Shown here: positions 40,083-50,889 of the stretch, piece after piece
Layout: each line of letters opens with the position of its first letter
Position numbering within the stretch: position 1 is the stretch's first letter
Assembly: GCA_949825065.1 (NCBI GenBank)
Contig: OX463844.1
Span: forward strand, 31,590,414-31,654,413
Direction of reading: 5' to 3'
Source of the DNA: Odontocerum albicorne
Lineage: Eukaryota > Arthropoda > Insecta > Trichoptera > Odontoceridae
DNA: 64,000 nucleotides
Notes under the pieces: generated by a model
The model's input: the letters and a program-made list of their open reading frames with translations, nothing else
The model's database searches: none
What the model was told of the DNA's origin: nothing
Program-made: the position numbers and the translations under genes

Positions 40083-40289
40083 TTAAGAACTTCCTTGCGG
40101 GTGATCGTCGGTTCCCTCGAATGACAAAGGTATTTTTTCTGCCGGGGGTATAGGGATACCTATGACATCGGTCATATAAATTCTTTTAAAAAAAAGCTGG
40201 TGTGCTCTGATCGTCTCACTTTGGTATGACATTGGATCCAGTACAGGGGCGTGACCGGTGTGTTTGATTGTGTGCAACGGCTCATTCAC
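40083..40289 (-). other. Unidentified 68-codon frame in a GC-richer patch
   Basis: A minus-strand frame in sequence richer in G and C than its flanks (gccgggggtatagggatacc, gtacaggggcgtgaccgg). Residues such as IPIPPAEKIPLSFEGTDDHP are not low-complexity, but I recognise no domain. It may be a repeat fragment. Confidence 0.15.
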
Positions 40290-40640
40290 TTAAAAAAATC
40301 TTCTAACTGAATAGCGAGGGGATACTTAACTATGAAGCCCAGTGTCATGTATCTACTGCCAACACATGCTAATCTTATCTATACATTCACCGTTCCGCTT
40401 ATCTAAGAACCTATAAATATTATTATCTGTAACAAAACCAATATTAGCTAATGGATGTTCAAATAAATATTATAAGTTATGTAAACCTATGTCACTGACC
40501 AATATTAGCATTATTACTCGATGTATTATATTTAAGTTGTTTACCATCTCGCTGGAGCTTATCTCCACAAATTCAATATAGATTTAATATCACTAAATGG
40601 GAGAAAGTTGCGCTATCTTTGCTATAAATGGACGCCATAT

Positions 40641-40735
40641 TCGAGGCGATATCATCATTATTCTTAAAGTCACTACTATGTAAAAACCATAGCTATCATT
40701 ATTCTTAAAGCCACTACTATGTAAAGACCATAGCT
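40641..40735. repeat. Two-copy ~41-bp direct repeat
   Basis: attattcttaaag(t/c)cactactatg followed by taaa(a/g)accatagctat is duplicated in tandem. Confidence 0.85.
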
Positions 40736-40739
40736 ATTA

Positions 40740-41735
40740 CTATTTATTATAATACTGTTAATATTATACTTAAAATGTAATTCAACCTTCATACAAATAA
40801 AACTACACAGTTAAAGTTCTAAAAGTGTTTTCGTTGCAAAAGGCCATAACACCAGCAACGGCAAATGCGTGACTTCTGCATAACCAGAAAATTATATTCA
40901 ATTATATTTTCGTTCGAGAGATCCCATCTCCAGATCTTCCCCTTATATCCAGTCACGAATAGTCGGAATCTTCCATTTAATTCTACTTACTTGATGTTAT
41001 TGGGCAAATAGGACTTAATTATGATAATAATTAATGAAGTGGTAGACAATTCCAAGCCATCGGACCAACAACGGCAAAAACTACCATAACACTCCTTTCT
41101 ATTGAATAATCAATTTGGAACAATCAAATCAGTGAAGAAGAAATCAACCTCAAAATTCTACTCCTCTCCGAAGGAACATCTCTCAGACACAGATTCAACA
41201 AATACAATGGAGGCATCCATTAAGGGACAATGTTTGAAATCAATCCGTCCGCGACACTTGAACCAATGTAGACTTTTTGGAAGCGGGCTATATAAGTTAT
41301 GCTTATTCGATATTTCAAATAAACCACGGGGTTGAATTCATTTATATGTCCATATATCCTTACAGATTTACCATAACAACCCTTTTAAGAAGCAACCCGA
41401 CTTGCGGAGAACACAATAAAGGGTGAATGTTTTAACTTTATAATTCACGTGTCTAATTGGAAAAATTTGCATAGAGTGGAGTGTAAGGACGCGAAATTTA
41501 TTAATATTCCTTCAGAATGGAGATGGCTTTTGGAGAGGACCACTTGTCTATTTATGTATATACTATTTAGTATCGGGGGGAATTTTACATAATTGAGACA
41601 TGATAAAAAAAAATAAGTCTAGAAAAATCACATTATCAAATGCAGTCTTGTAGCGATAGGAAACAAAGTCAATGGGGCGCTTAAACATATGTACTCAAAC
41701 CGGACAGTACAAAAATCTGCTAAGATAATAGTTTA
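40740..41735. other. Non-coding spacer
   Basis: Includes a 77-codon plus-strand frame from 41102 that begins with TTG rather than ATG and shows no domain. No supported gene. Confidence 0.35.
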
Positions 41736-41739
41736 AAAA

Positions 41740-42250
41740 AGTAGTTTGGTGCCAGGTTTGATGTATGGGAGTGATACGTGAAAAAATATAGAGGAACCGA
41801 ATAAATGTAGTAGAAATGCGTACATTAAGAAGAATACACAGGGTGACAATGTATGACTAAATACGACAAGAAGTGATTAAAAATAAATGTAATCTTAAAG
41901 TTGATGGGTAGAAGTAAAATAAAGAAGAGCACGCTGAGATGGTATCGGCATTTGGAAAGAATGAATGAAGAAAAATTAACAAAACAGATGTATCATATAG
42001 TGCAAATGTGAATGGAAAGCGTGTGAGAGAAAAACCAAGGAAAGTATGGCTGGTTCAAGTGAATGATGTATTAAAAGAAAGAAACGCAAAAAAATCAGAG
42101 AAATCGTAGAAGTTGTATGAGAAGGTTTATAGATGTAGAAAATGCGAAGGATGTGTGTTGAGATAGGAAAATCTGATGATCTGTCCTCTCTGCCTCTCTC
42201 TGCCCGACAGGGAAATTGCGTGATGATATGTGTGTATACTGTGTATGTAC
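41740..42250 (+). pseudogene. Non-LTR retrotransposon C-terminal relic, longest copy of the family
   Basis: In order: tatgggagtgatacgtg (Y-G-S-E-T-W-like), aatgtagtagaaatgcg (N-V-V-E-M-R), ttaagaagaatacacagg (L-R-R-I-x-R), gacaagaagtgatt (R-x-E-V-I), gctgagatggtatcggc (L-R-W-x-x-H), gaaagaatgaatgaag (E-R-M-N-E), aaagcgtgtgagagaaaaacc (K-R-x-R-E-K-P), gatgtagaaaatgcgaaggatgtg (D-V-E-N-A-K-D-V-C) and ctctctctgcccgacaggg. Frames are broken, so it is not expressible as a protein. Confidence 0.75.
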
Positions 42251-42299
42251 GTATCATATGCAATTGCAATTAACAGCAAAATATCTAACTTCTAAAATT

Positions 42300-42572
42300 G
42301 ATTCATCAATTCATTAGTATGGACCCCTTCAACTAATCGGAATTGGTAATTTAGACATATTAAATAGTGTGACCGGAAGACAACATTCTTTTTGAACTTT
42401 AAGAATCACAGCAGTAGGCACGGAACTCGTTATTCGTAATCTCAACCATTAGCAAAACTACCAGACAAATATCATACAATAGATTTACCAGATCGGGACC
42501 ATTTTTTTATTTTTCCGAATAAAAATTAAGCGTCTTACCTACTAGGTCAATCAAGTCGATATGGTAACATTT
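42300..42572 (-). repeat. Composite SINE copy (family B) with tRNA-like head, minus strand
   Basis: Minus-strand order is gacttgattgacctagtagg and taagacgctt (head), an A-rich linker (gaaaaataaaaaaatggtcc), cgatctggtaaatc, gtctggtagttttgctaatgg, gagttccgtgcctactgctg, tgttgtcttccggtcacact and atttaatatg. This second independent head-plus-body copy supports one composite family. The hairpin region is largely deleted here. Confidence 0.65.
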
Positions 42573-42622
42573 ATTTATTTAATTTATATTTATGCTGCAG
42601 GATTCCATTTTCCACTATACGA

Positions 42623-43156
42623 TGTCCCAATAAGAGAGCCGGATTTAAATTTCGCGCCATTTTTTTATGAGATTGGCAGTTCTAAAAATTACATGCGTGC
42701 CATTTGTCAATCTTACGATTCATAAATATGGAACGCTACACGAAAGAACAACTCGTTATTATTATTAAAACTCATTATAAAAATGGGGAAAGTTTTGCTG
42801 AATCAGTTCGTAAACTTCCTGGAATTTTCGGTCAAAATAATGGTCCAAATGAGTCATCAATTCGAAGATTAATTAAAAAATTTGAAAAAACTGGTTCGAT
42901 TTTGGACAATAAGTTCAATAATCCATGCGTCCTCGTAGCGGGCGTTTAATCGAAAACATAGCCGCAGTGAGAAAAAGTGTTATTGAAACCCCGGGGACAT
43001 CAATTCGTCATCGTTCACAAGAATTAGACATTTCAAGAAGCATCTTACAGCGAATTCTTGCCAAAAATCTGGGTCTGCATGTCTATAAGATCGAACTGAC
43101 CCAAGAACTTAAACCAGCGGACCATTTTAACTAAATCCGACGCTCTTATTGGGACA
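42623..43156 (+). mobile_element. mariner-type deletion derivative with intact 24-bp TIRs
   Basis: The left end tgtcccaataagag continues to 42646. The right end ctcttattgggaca (43143-43156, TIR from 43133) is its inverted complement. The two 24-bp TIRs differ only in three internal positions (agc against cgt). The 534-bp element contains the N-terminal part of a transposase and then jumps directly to the right TIR, so the catalytic domain was lost by an internal deletion. The right TIR begins one base after the first base of the stop codon, which suggests a clean deletion junction. A TA target duplication directly at the ends is not obvious. Confidence 0.8.
42728..43134 (+). pseudogene. Truncated mariner-family transposase, N-terminal DNA-binding region
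   Basis: An ATG at 42728 opens a frame starting MERYTKEQLVIIIKTHYKNG, the typical N-terminus of an insect mariner-like group. It continues with an S-x-R-R-L-I-K-K-F-E-x-T-G-S helix-turn-helix segment. Around 42915 the frame shifts by one base, and RPRSGRLIENIAAV, IRHRSQELDISRSILQRIL and GLHVYKIELTQELKP follow in the second frame, which corresponds to the second helix-turn-helix and linker. Translation ends at TAA 43132-43134. The DDD catalytic domain (roughly 200 further residues in complete relatives) is absent. The product could not catalyse transposition. The element could still be mobilised in trans through its TIRs. Confidence 0.8.
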
Positions 43157-43159
43157 GTC

Positions 43160-43470
43160 TTTAGATAGATTACAAGCAAATTGTGGAAGAAAAAAACAAT
43201 AAACCAAGGATAAGAAATTGGTTTCCTTCTATCAAAGCGTTATCGAACTGTTTAGTAATACGTTTTTAATGTTAAAACTATTTTTAAATATATGGAAAAC
43301 TAAATAAACGAAATATTGAACACGGATTGAAAATGTTTCAATATTATAGCGAAACATGCCTGTCACTTATTTTAAGTTTATCATTAAATTTTTTTATATG
43401 CATAGTTTTAAATAGTTGAAATAAAATTTAGTATTTAATAGTTATATTCAATTTTCAAAATAAACCGATA
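43160..43470. other. Non-coding AT-rich spacer
   Basis: No gene or repeat supported between the mariner derivative and the next SINE. Confidence 0.4.
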
Positions 43471-43477
43471 TAATCCT

Positions 43478-43705
43478 CAGTGGCCTTAATGAACTTGATG
43501 AATTCCGTGTTTTAGTTGATAAGATGCCTGTCTGTCGTCTCCACCCGGGGGTCGCGGGTTTGATTACAGTTGGTAGCCATTTTTTCAACTAAAGACCTCT
43601 CGACATATTTGTGGTTGATTCAAAGAGATTGCCACACGGCAATTAATCCGCCAAGTTCTACTGTTTACAGTGAAAATGTAATATAATACAATACAAATCT
43701 AAATA
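43478..43705 (+). repeat. tRNA-derived SINE (family A) with an inserted head segment
   Basis: The head ctcagtggcctta is interrupted by about 35 bp before ttgataagatgcctgtctg. It continues through gggggtcgcgggtttgatta (B-box GGGTTTGATTA), the linker, aagacctctcgac, gattcaaagagattgcc, acggcaattaatccgccaag and the terminal tactgtttacagtgaaaatg. Confidence 0.7.
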
Positions 43706-43709
43706 AGAT

Positions 43710-44488
43710 TGTATAAAGTACTCATATAAAATTTAGGTTAAATATTTTTGCTGAAAGATGGTAACTGGTATTTCCTACATTTCAAATGAGGTAACAGAAG
43801 GGTTCGGTTCAATCAATGATATAATGTATATGTGAGTTAGAATATCATTTCCCAACTATAATAAATAAGTTATTATGGACATTTTTTTAACAAAACGTCT
43901 ACATTTAACTTAATATTAGTATCTTAAGATATCACACTATACCGAATTCCGAGTATGTTATATAAATAAATTCGGTTACAATAATTTTCTTTGCGACTTA
44001 AGTTAGTGAAATTATAAAATAGTTTATGCACAAGGCCATGAGGTCTAAAGATACGAAATACTTTAAATTTAATCTTATTTATTGAATTTAGAAATACGAA
44101 AAGTAAAACAGTATTAAAAACAGGAAAAAAATAAACTTGAAAATTTTAAAAATGTTATATCGGTATTTCAAATATGTTATATAGCTAAGAATATAAATAA
44201 TGGAACATAAATCAGCTTGACGACATCTGAAGTGTTTGCTAAGTCTTTTTTACTAAACACGTTTTTGTGATTAAAAATATGCATTTTGACGGGGTGACAA
44301 ACCTTATAATGGCTTTCAACAAAAACCGTCTTTTGAAAATTACTTTTTAAGTGTTCTAAATTTGCACAAAGCGTTCAACGTCTCAACAATATTAATCCAC
44401 TCCTATCAAAATAAAAAATATTTTATAAACCAGTGTCTTTTTTTTATTACATTCTTACATATCTTCCGAGGCCGACAAAAGATATCAT
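43710..44488. other. Non-coding AT-rich spacer
   Basis: No gene or repeat family supported. Confidence 0.4.
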
Positions 44489-44489
44489 T

Positions 44490-44735
44490 TTCTAGAAGGT
44501 ATCCGATACGATTCAGTAAGTGTTTTCATTTACTAGAAGGTTTCGGGTACGATTCAGTTAGTATAATCATTTATTAGAAGGTTTCGGATACGATTCAGTT
44601 AGTATAATCATTTACTAGAAGGTTTCGGATACGATTCAGTTAGTATAATCATTTACTAAAAGGTTTCGGATACGATTCAGTTAGTCTTACCATTTACTAG
44701 AAGGTTTCGTGAACGATTCAGTGCAGTTCAATTCC
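44490..44735. repeat. 41-bp minisatellite, six copies
   Basis: Units begin at about 44496, 44537, 44578, 44619, 44660 and 44701 with aaggtttcggatacgattc and end tcatttactag. The outer copies are more diverged than the middle ones, the usual pattern for expansion by slippage or unequal exchange. Confidence 0.93.
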
Positions 44736-44739
44736 GCCA

Positions 44740-46520
44740 CTAATCGCAATATTAAGGGGAAAAAATTTGTCACTTTCCAGCGAGATCTACACAAGAAGAT
44801 CGAAATCTCTTTTTGCGAGCGCGATGTCATGTAGTGACAAAGAAGGGACTATCTGTAAGATTTGAGACGAGTGATTCCTTCCTGAATGTTTCCTGAATGT
44901 TTCCTAAATATTTATAATATAATTAAGGAACAATTCCTGAAATATTTCTTACAAAAATATCTTAGCCTGTTTATTACATTCAAGCCGTGTATCAAATGTT
45001 TAGTTGCTTGGAAGAGTTTACCAAATAACAATAGGTCCACAAGTAGAAGTTATTTTTTTAATATAAAGTATGTCCTCGTATTTTTAATATAATATACGTA
45101 AATTTATGGTATACCATATACCTGACACTTGACTGAACAAGATACTATCGACTGCTTTCTTTCTTGCTTGCTACACGAAAATTTATTTCTACTAACCAGA
45201 TAAGAATGTCATTTTCTGTTCTGGGTGAGAGGTAAGTAGTATTTTTTTCTTTAAACACATACACTTAAAAAATAAACTTTACGTTTTATCGAAGGGAAAA
45301 AAATAAAAAGAATCAAAACCAAATATTTGATATCACCAATGACTATGAGGGGTAAGGGAGAATTGAAACGCCAAGACGTTGAAGAGATCTACAGTTGTAT
45401 AAGTCGCTGTTAAAAACACATCAACAAAAGTTGAAATTTTATGGTAGTAGGTTCCAGACTCTAGCTAGCGGTATGGATATTTATCAAGTTTATAGTATGT
45501 TTTGAAATTATGTTTTCCAAGTGTTTAATTAATATAAATTAACGATTGATAATATTTGATGGAACTCCACAATACACAAAAAAAAAATTAAAAATCGAAA
45601 TACTAATTAAACTACTTTTTTGCTAGTGTTACAGGTTTAGCAATTTAAGAATTGCCCGAACCGGTAAACAATCAAAAAGTTTGTGGAACAAAAAATCAAA
45701 TAGATTTTTTTATATATTTATGACTTAAATATTTTATTAAAAATTTTATTTTTAAATTGCTCTGAAACAAAAAAAATATATGATGACACATACATTGTGA
45801 TTATAAATCATAGATAAAAAAGTTTGAGGGTGAAATTCAGAACCTACCGAGAATCAAATTGAGGGGGTTATTTCTGAAAATCTGACTATCATACATAAAA
45901 TATACTATCATACATTATGACAAATTATTTAAATCCTTTGATTAAAATATATTTTTAAATTTTAATTTCTAATTTTTCCTCGTATATTTAGAAAAAAATG
46001 TTTTTGAATAATAAATATCGCAAAATAATTGTCTACCTCCATCGGAGTGAAATGCTGAAACGACCTTTTTCCACGTCAGCTACCTTTGAAAATACGCAAA
46101 TAAGTTTCACGTTAAATAAAGCAAAAACTTTTCCAATATATTCTTGATATTCTACTCAATTCAATGGCAAAGAATGCAGAATAAATTCTATTATGTTAAA
46201 AGTTTTTATATAAATACGATTTATATACCCAATAAAAATACCAAAGGCCACTCGTTTTGCGTCAATACAACTTTCATTTTGATTTTCGGACTGAATTCTT
46301 TGTAGACTTTTTTTCTTCCTTCAAATACGATGGAAAACAAAATTATTATTTAAAAATAGTCCTTTTTTCATCGGGGATGTTTGTATTTTCAAACATACAC
46401 TGGCAGATTATAAAACATTGAAGCATGCCTAAAAAAATAAGCAATAATGTAAAAAAACGGGCACATTCAAATTAAGGATTGATCTTTAATCCCTTTAAAA
46501 ATATTTTTTGTACTTAAATA
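44740..46520. other. Non-coding AT-rich spacer
   Basis: No gene or repeat family supported. Short frames, for example 44886-45092, are Phe/Ile/Lys-rich chance frames. Confidence 0.4.
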
Positions 46521-46527
46521 ATGATGT

Positions 46528-46830
46528 GCGTGGCCTAGTAGGTAAGACGATTGTCTTCCAGTCTAGGAATCGCGGGTTCGATTCCTTTGGCACCAAACTA
46601 TTTTTAAAAAGCTTCTGTTCTAATTTTTACTTAAGGCCTTAAACCTCATCCTGGTAGGTTGCAAGAGATTGCTACTTGGCAATAACCCCGCCAGATTTTT
46701 ACTATAAACACACATAATGCATTTTTAATATCTTCCTACTTGGCTGGAAGAGATTGCAGCTCGTCAATAAATCCGTCAGATTGTACTGTATACAGCAAAA
46801 GTATAATACAATAGTACAATCTCTCGAATA
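46528..46830 (+). repeat. tRNA-derived SINE (family A), best head, duplicated tail
   Basis: The head cgtggcctagtaggtaagacg is followed by cttccagtctagg and a perfect GGTTCGATTCC B-box (46576-46586), then tttggcacc. The tail module (gcaagagattgc, ttggcaataaccccgccag) is present twice, at about 46662-46697 and 46747-46785 (ggaagagattgcagctcg, caataaatccgtcag), followed by tactgtatacagcaaaag. The duplicated tail is specific to this copy. Confidence 0.8.
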
Positions 46831-46834
46831 TTAT

Positions 46835-47715
46835 AAATTGTTTGCTATATATATTTTTTCAGACCAAAGACAACACTTATCGCCAAAGAACAATCCAATA
46901 ACTATCGAACGAAAATTCGGTACCCGCTAAAAAAAACCTGTAAGCGCTGAACGACTCTGCGGTAGCCACTGAACGGCAATCCGATAATCGGCGAACAACA
47001 ATCCGATGATCTATTAAATCACCAGCATAATATTTATGAACTTAGTCACATTAAAAAATAATGAAATATTTACTTTTATGAAAAACAGCATTAAAGGCAA
47101 ATTGATAGAAAAAAATCTAATGGTTGAACTGAAAGTAATGGAGAAATATATGAAAGCAATCCAAAAGTATCAAAAACTATAATTAAAAGGAAAATGCATG
47201 AAACCAATTTTTAAAGGAGAAAAATGAAAAATTCGACATTGATAATATTCTTTGCCAAAATTAAGGTGCAAAGACATATGAGATACACGATTAATAATGT
47301 TTACGGAATGTAGCACATTGCTCTGAATGAAAAATATGTAAATAATAAATCTATCAAATTAATAAAAAAACTCGTTAATAGTTAATCGAAATTGTATGAA
47401 TATCTTTTTGACTTTTTGTATACACTGAGCAGATTAGCCAAATCTAATTAGAGAAATGTCTGCAATTTAATGATAAAATACTTACGTCAATTCGGTAGCC
47501 AGACAGAAAAACAACCCCGTGTTTCCCCCCTCAGTTCGTGAAAAATCCTGCCTAATCTTCCATTTTGTTTTTCAATTTGTCAAAGCTCATTTAATTATTA
47601 TATTTACCAAGGTTCTTTGATAAATAAGCTTTCGAAAAACTCTTAACTCTCAAAAGAAGAGCGGTATTATCAATTGGTTTGTTGAGAAACTTTTTATTCT
47701 ATTGAATATTTAGAA
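46835..47715. other. Non-coding AT-rich spacer
   Basis: Segment 46870-47005 has weakly repeated gaacgacaatccgataa-like text (ccgataatcggcgaacaacaatccg), possibly a decayed tandem repeat. No gene supported. Confidence 0.35.
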
Positions 47716-47721
47716 TTATTG

Positions 47722-47960
47722 ACGACCTCCATGACCTAGTTGGTGAGACGCTTTTCTTCCCATCCTCGGGTTCAAGTTTGATTCTCGGTGGCACCCAAAA
47801 AAACAAAAAAAATCTTATCTCTTTAAGAAGTCGTCTAGTAATGATAGTTCTCTGAACTACGAACTACGTGCCTACTTCAGTAGCTCTAAGCCTAACTCGC
47901 GTTGCCCCCCGATGACGCTCTTCAACATAACCTGAGAGCCCAGCATAACTTGAAAAATAT
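47722..47960 (+). repeat. Composite SINE copy (family B) with tRNA head
   Basis: The head cgacctccatgacctagttgg and tgagacgcttttcttccc, the B-box region caagtttgattctcggtgg and an A-rich linker lead into a shortened body: tctttaagaagtcgtctagt, ctacgaactacgtgcctac, ttcagtagctctaagcc and gacgctcttcaacata. The central hairpin is deleted. This is the third copy with head and body joined. Confidence 0.75.
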
Positions 47961-48168
47961 CTTGTGTCCATTATTTAATATATTAGTAGAATAATTCGAG
48001 TATAATGTCGCCGGTTTAAAATTCGTACTACGCTACGAGTACTTATCTCGAATAGCACAAGCATTGAACTTATATAATAAATAGGTAGAATATATAGGGA
48101 ACCTTTCGCATGGAAAATATTGGGATCATTATTGACCTCAATATACAAACGTGGGTACATTTCATTTC

Positions 48169-48932
48169 AAATGTATAAGGTTTTGTCAAATAAACATGAA
48201 CTATAACACCTCTAAAAGTTCTATTATCTAATCTAGCAAATGTATAAGGTTTTGTCAAATAAACATGAACTATAACACCTCTAAAAGTTCTATTATCTAA
48301 TCTAGCAAATGTATAAGGTTTTGTCAAATAAACATGAACTATAACACCTCTAAAAGTTCTATTATCTAATCTAGCAAATGTATAAAGTTTTGTCAAATAA
48401 ACATGAACTATAACACCTCTAAAAGTTCTATTATCTAATCTAGCAAATGTATAAGGTTTTGTCAAATAAACATGAACTATAACACCTCTAAAAGTTCTAT
48501 TACCTAATCTAGCAAATGTATAAGGTTTTGTCAAATAAACATGAACTATAACACCTCTAAAAGTTCTATTATCTAATCTAGCAAATGTATAAGGTTTTGT
48601 CAAATAAACATAAACTATAACACCTCTAAAAGTTCTATTATCTAATCTAGCAAATGTATAAGGTTTTGTCAAATAAACATGAACTATAACACCTCTAAAA
48701 GTTCTATTATCTAATCTAGCAAATGTATAAGGTTTTGTCAAATAAACATGAACTATAACACCTCTAAAAGTTCTATTATCTAATCTAGCAAATGTATAAG
48801 GTTTTGTCAAATAAACATGAACTATAACACCTCTAAAAGTTCTATTATCTAATCTAGCAAATGTATAAGGTTTTGTCAAATAAACATGAACTATAACACC
48901 TCTAAAAGTTCTATTATCTAATCTAGCAAATA
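48169..48932. repeat. 69-bp minisatellite, eleven copies, open on the minus strand
   Basis: The unit runs from aaatgtataaggttttgtc through aacatgaactataacacc to ctattatctaatctagc. Eleven head-to-tail copies are present with only a few substitutions. Because 69 is a multiple of three, the minus strand is open throughout and would encode a 23-residue repeat containing FARLDNRTFRG and VHVYLTKPY. The open frame starts with a TTG immediately after an in-frame TAA, and no ATG precedes the repeats, so ordinary translation is unlikely. The few unit differences change residues (D/G, H/Y, P/L) and none is synonymous, which does not suggest purifying selection. Confidence 0.95.
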
Positions 48933-48939
48933 ACAATTA

Positions 48940-49930
48940 ATTGAAAGCATTACCTTTGAAATATTATACATTTTCTCATATAATATACAACTGATTCAAT
49001 ATTTTAAGCAAATATATGTTTATACAAGTCTGAAATTGCACAACTTTCGAAGAGCAATCTAACCGACTCTTCGCAAGTCTAATGATTGTCGCAATGGAGA
49101 TTTGATTCATAATTTACGTTGTGCGAGTCGTATGAAAGCCTCTCAGACAGAACAAAGTGCATAGATTCAGTAAAGTTAAATAATTATGGTTCAGTAAATT
49201 TACATTAAGTATGTAACAACTTCTTGGGGCGGTGCCAGAACTCCAACCATGTTGTGCATTACTTTTGCCATTTGTATATTACGAGTACTTAGATGTGAAA
49301 GTATTTTAATACTAAAATCTTAGAAAATATACGAGTTTAGTTCTTACAAAGCTCATTGACTTTAAAATTAATTAAGTTTTAAGTTAGAACTTCTTAAACA
49401 TAAGGAAAAATGCCAGAATAATTTACTGATCTATTTTTTAACCTGGAAAATATTCGATACTTCACAATTTTCGACACTTTACCATTTTTTTCAATATGTG
49501 AAAGAAACAGGATTTTACTGTTTGAAAGCATTAGGCACTGTAAGGTTCGGAGTAAAAGAAAATATTACTAGCGATACTTAGGAAATTTCTTCAAAATGTG
49601 AAAAAGAAGCATTTTACTGTATGATGACATTATATACCATGAGGACCGGTTTAAAAAATATTATTTTGGATACTTGACGAATTTCTTCAAAATGTGAAAA
49701 AGAGATGATTTAACAGTCTATGGACCTTAAATGCCGTTAGGGCTAGAGTAAAAAAAAGCGTATCAGGCAAGACTCGAAACTCAACCTTAATGGACAATGG
49801 CAATGGGATATTAATTTAAGTAATGTTTTGGACAAACAGACGTATTGATGCAAAAATGATCATGTCCACATTTAACTCAGTTTATTTAGAAAAACACTTT
49901 TGTAAAGAATACAATAAAATAAAGTCAGCA
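48940..49930. other. Non-coding spacer
   Basis: Loosely repeated text (aaatttcttcaaaatgtgaaaaag with attttact) at 49585-49700 indicates a decayed tandem repeat of about 120 bp. No gene supported. Confidence 0.4.
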
Positions 49931-49932
49931 TA

Positions 49933-50079
49933 AATTGAATGGTTGAAGTAAAATAGGCACTAAGTACCAAAAAAAAAACTAAGTGTGCAGTTTCGTTCTA
50001 TATGTCATATAGAATGAAATTGCATGCTTAGTTTTTTTTTTTTGGTACTTAGTGCCTATTTTACTTCAACCATTCAATT
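49933..50079. repeat. Long near-perfect hairpin, 147 bp
   Basis: aattgaatggttgaag and the following taaaataggcactaagtacc, A-run, aactaagtg are matched by the inverted complement on the right (ggtacttagtgcctatttta, cttcaaccattcaatt). The arms are about 70 bp with a handful of mismatches and the loop is nearly absent (tatatgtcatata). It may be a fold-back MITE or a palindromic duplication. No coding content. Confidence 0.9.
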
Positions 50080-50249
50080 CTTGAAATATACATTTCACTG
50101 TCACGATAAGTTTGCACGTCTAGAATTGAAATATGGTAATACAATATTTCAAATAAACGAAAAACGTATATTTTGTGAGTTTACTCCTTTTTGAATATGG
50201 ACAAAATAAACAAAAAAGTCCAGCTTTCAAAACATACTTATATATGTTG

Positions 50250-50335
50250 CAGGCCAAACCCGATTTCAGGACAAACTAGTTTGTCCTAAGCGTGTTAGGA
50301 TAAAGTAGTTTGGCCTAGGAAATATTACATATCAT
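50250..50335. repeat. Palindrome-rich left terminus
   Basis: Contains the perfect palindrome ggacaaactagtttgtcc (50269-50286) followed by a degenerate unit ggataaagtagtttggcc. The same modules are present, in more copies, at the right terminus. Confidence 0.85.
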
Positions 50336-50388
50336 TCAAATTTTGTTATAGTGTTAACTTGTTATTGCATGGCAAACTCTGGTGGCAC

Positions 50389-50875
50389 TTCGAGTTACTG
50401 AGTATGGAATTTTTTTTACATAAACACCTGGTCGATGTACAGTTTTTGTTGTTTTTACACCTGAAGAAACCTTGACCAGTCCCGATGGAATTCTTAATTG
50501 CTGCACTTCTTATAAAAATCTCTTTATCTTGTTCGATTTCCTCCTCTTGTAGGAACTTATTTGCGCAGATGTCAAATTCCGTCCTGAAATTGTAAAAAAA
50601 TACAACGTAATCGATAATTATATAATAATATAAATAAAAATCATGTTTATAAATTTAAAGGGCTTGTAGTATTGCCTGCAATACATTTTCTGTAGAACGC
50701 CGTATTTGGTCCCAATTTTATAAAATCTTTCGTTAGTTGTCCGAAGAATGACTTAGATAATATTACGAAGATCGTCTTTGGCCTTGTCTACATCAGGTAT
50801 AGGGATGGTCACGTTGTCTCCAAGTTTGACTGGCGGATGTGATTTGTTAGAAGCTGTTTTTATCCTCTTCAGTTG
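50389..50875 (-). pseudogene. Left-arm copy of the integrase/KRBA2-like 3' exons, minus strand
   Basis: The minus strand encodes a degenerate version of the penultimate exon (KSHPPVKLGDNVT-, IPIPDVDKAKDDLRN-like residues, with an in-frame stop) and a last exon that stays open: RTEFDICANKFLQEE and then a cysteine-rich end with C-L-C-K-K-N-S and C-H-Q-S-L-P-C. Compared with the right arm, one cysteine is replaced (L-S-N-S-K-C for L-C-N-S-K-C) and the intron donor GT has become GC, while the acceptor tttcag is kept. It is therefore an older or relaxed duplicate. Confidence 0.65.
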
Positions 50876-50889
50876 TATTTTAATTTATT

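Noticed and set aside
41976..42269. 97-codon minus-strand frame
   Set aside because: It is antisense to a well-supported LINE relic on the plus strand.
44490..44735. Cluster of heat-shock elements
   Set aside because: The spacing of GAA and TTC blocks in ctagaaggtttcgg does not fit nGAAnnTTCn, and no gene lies nearby.
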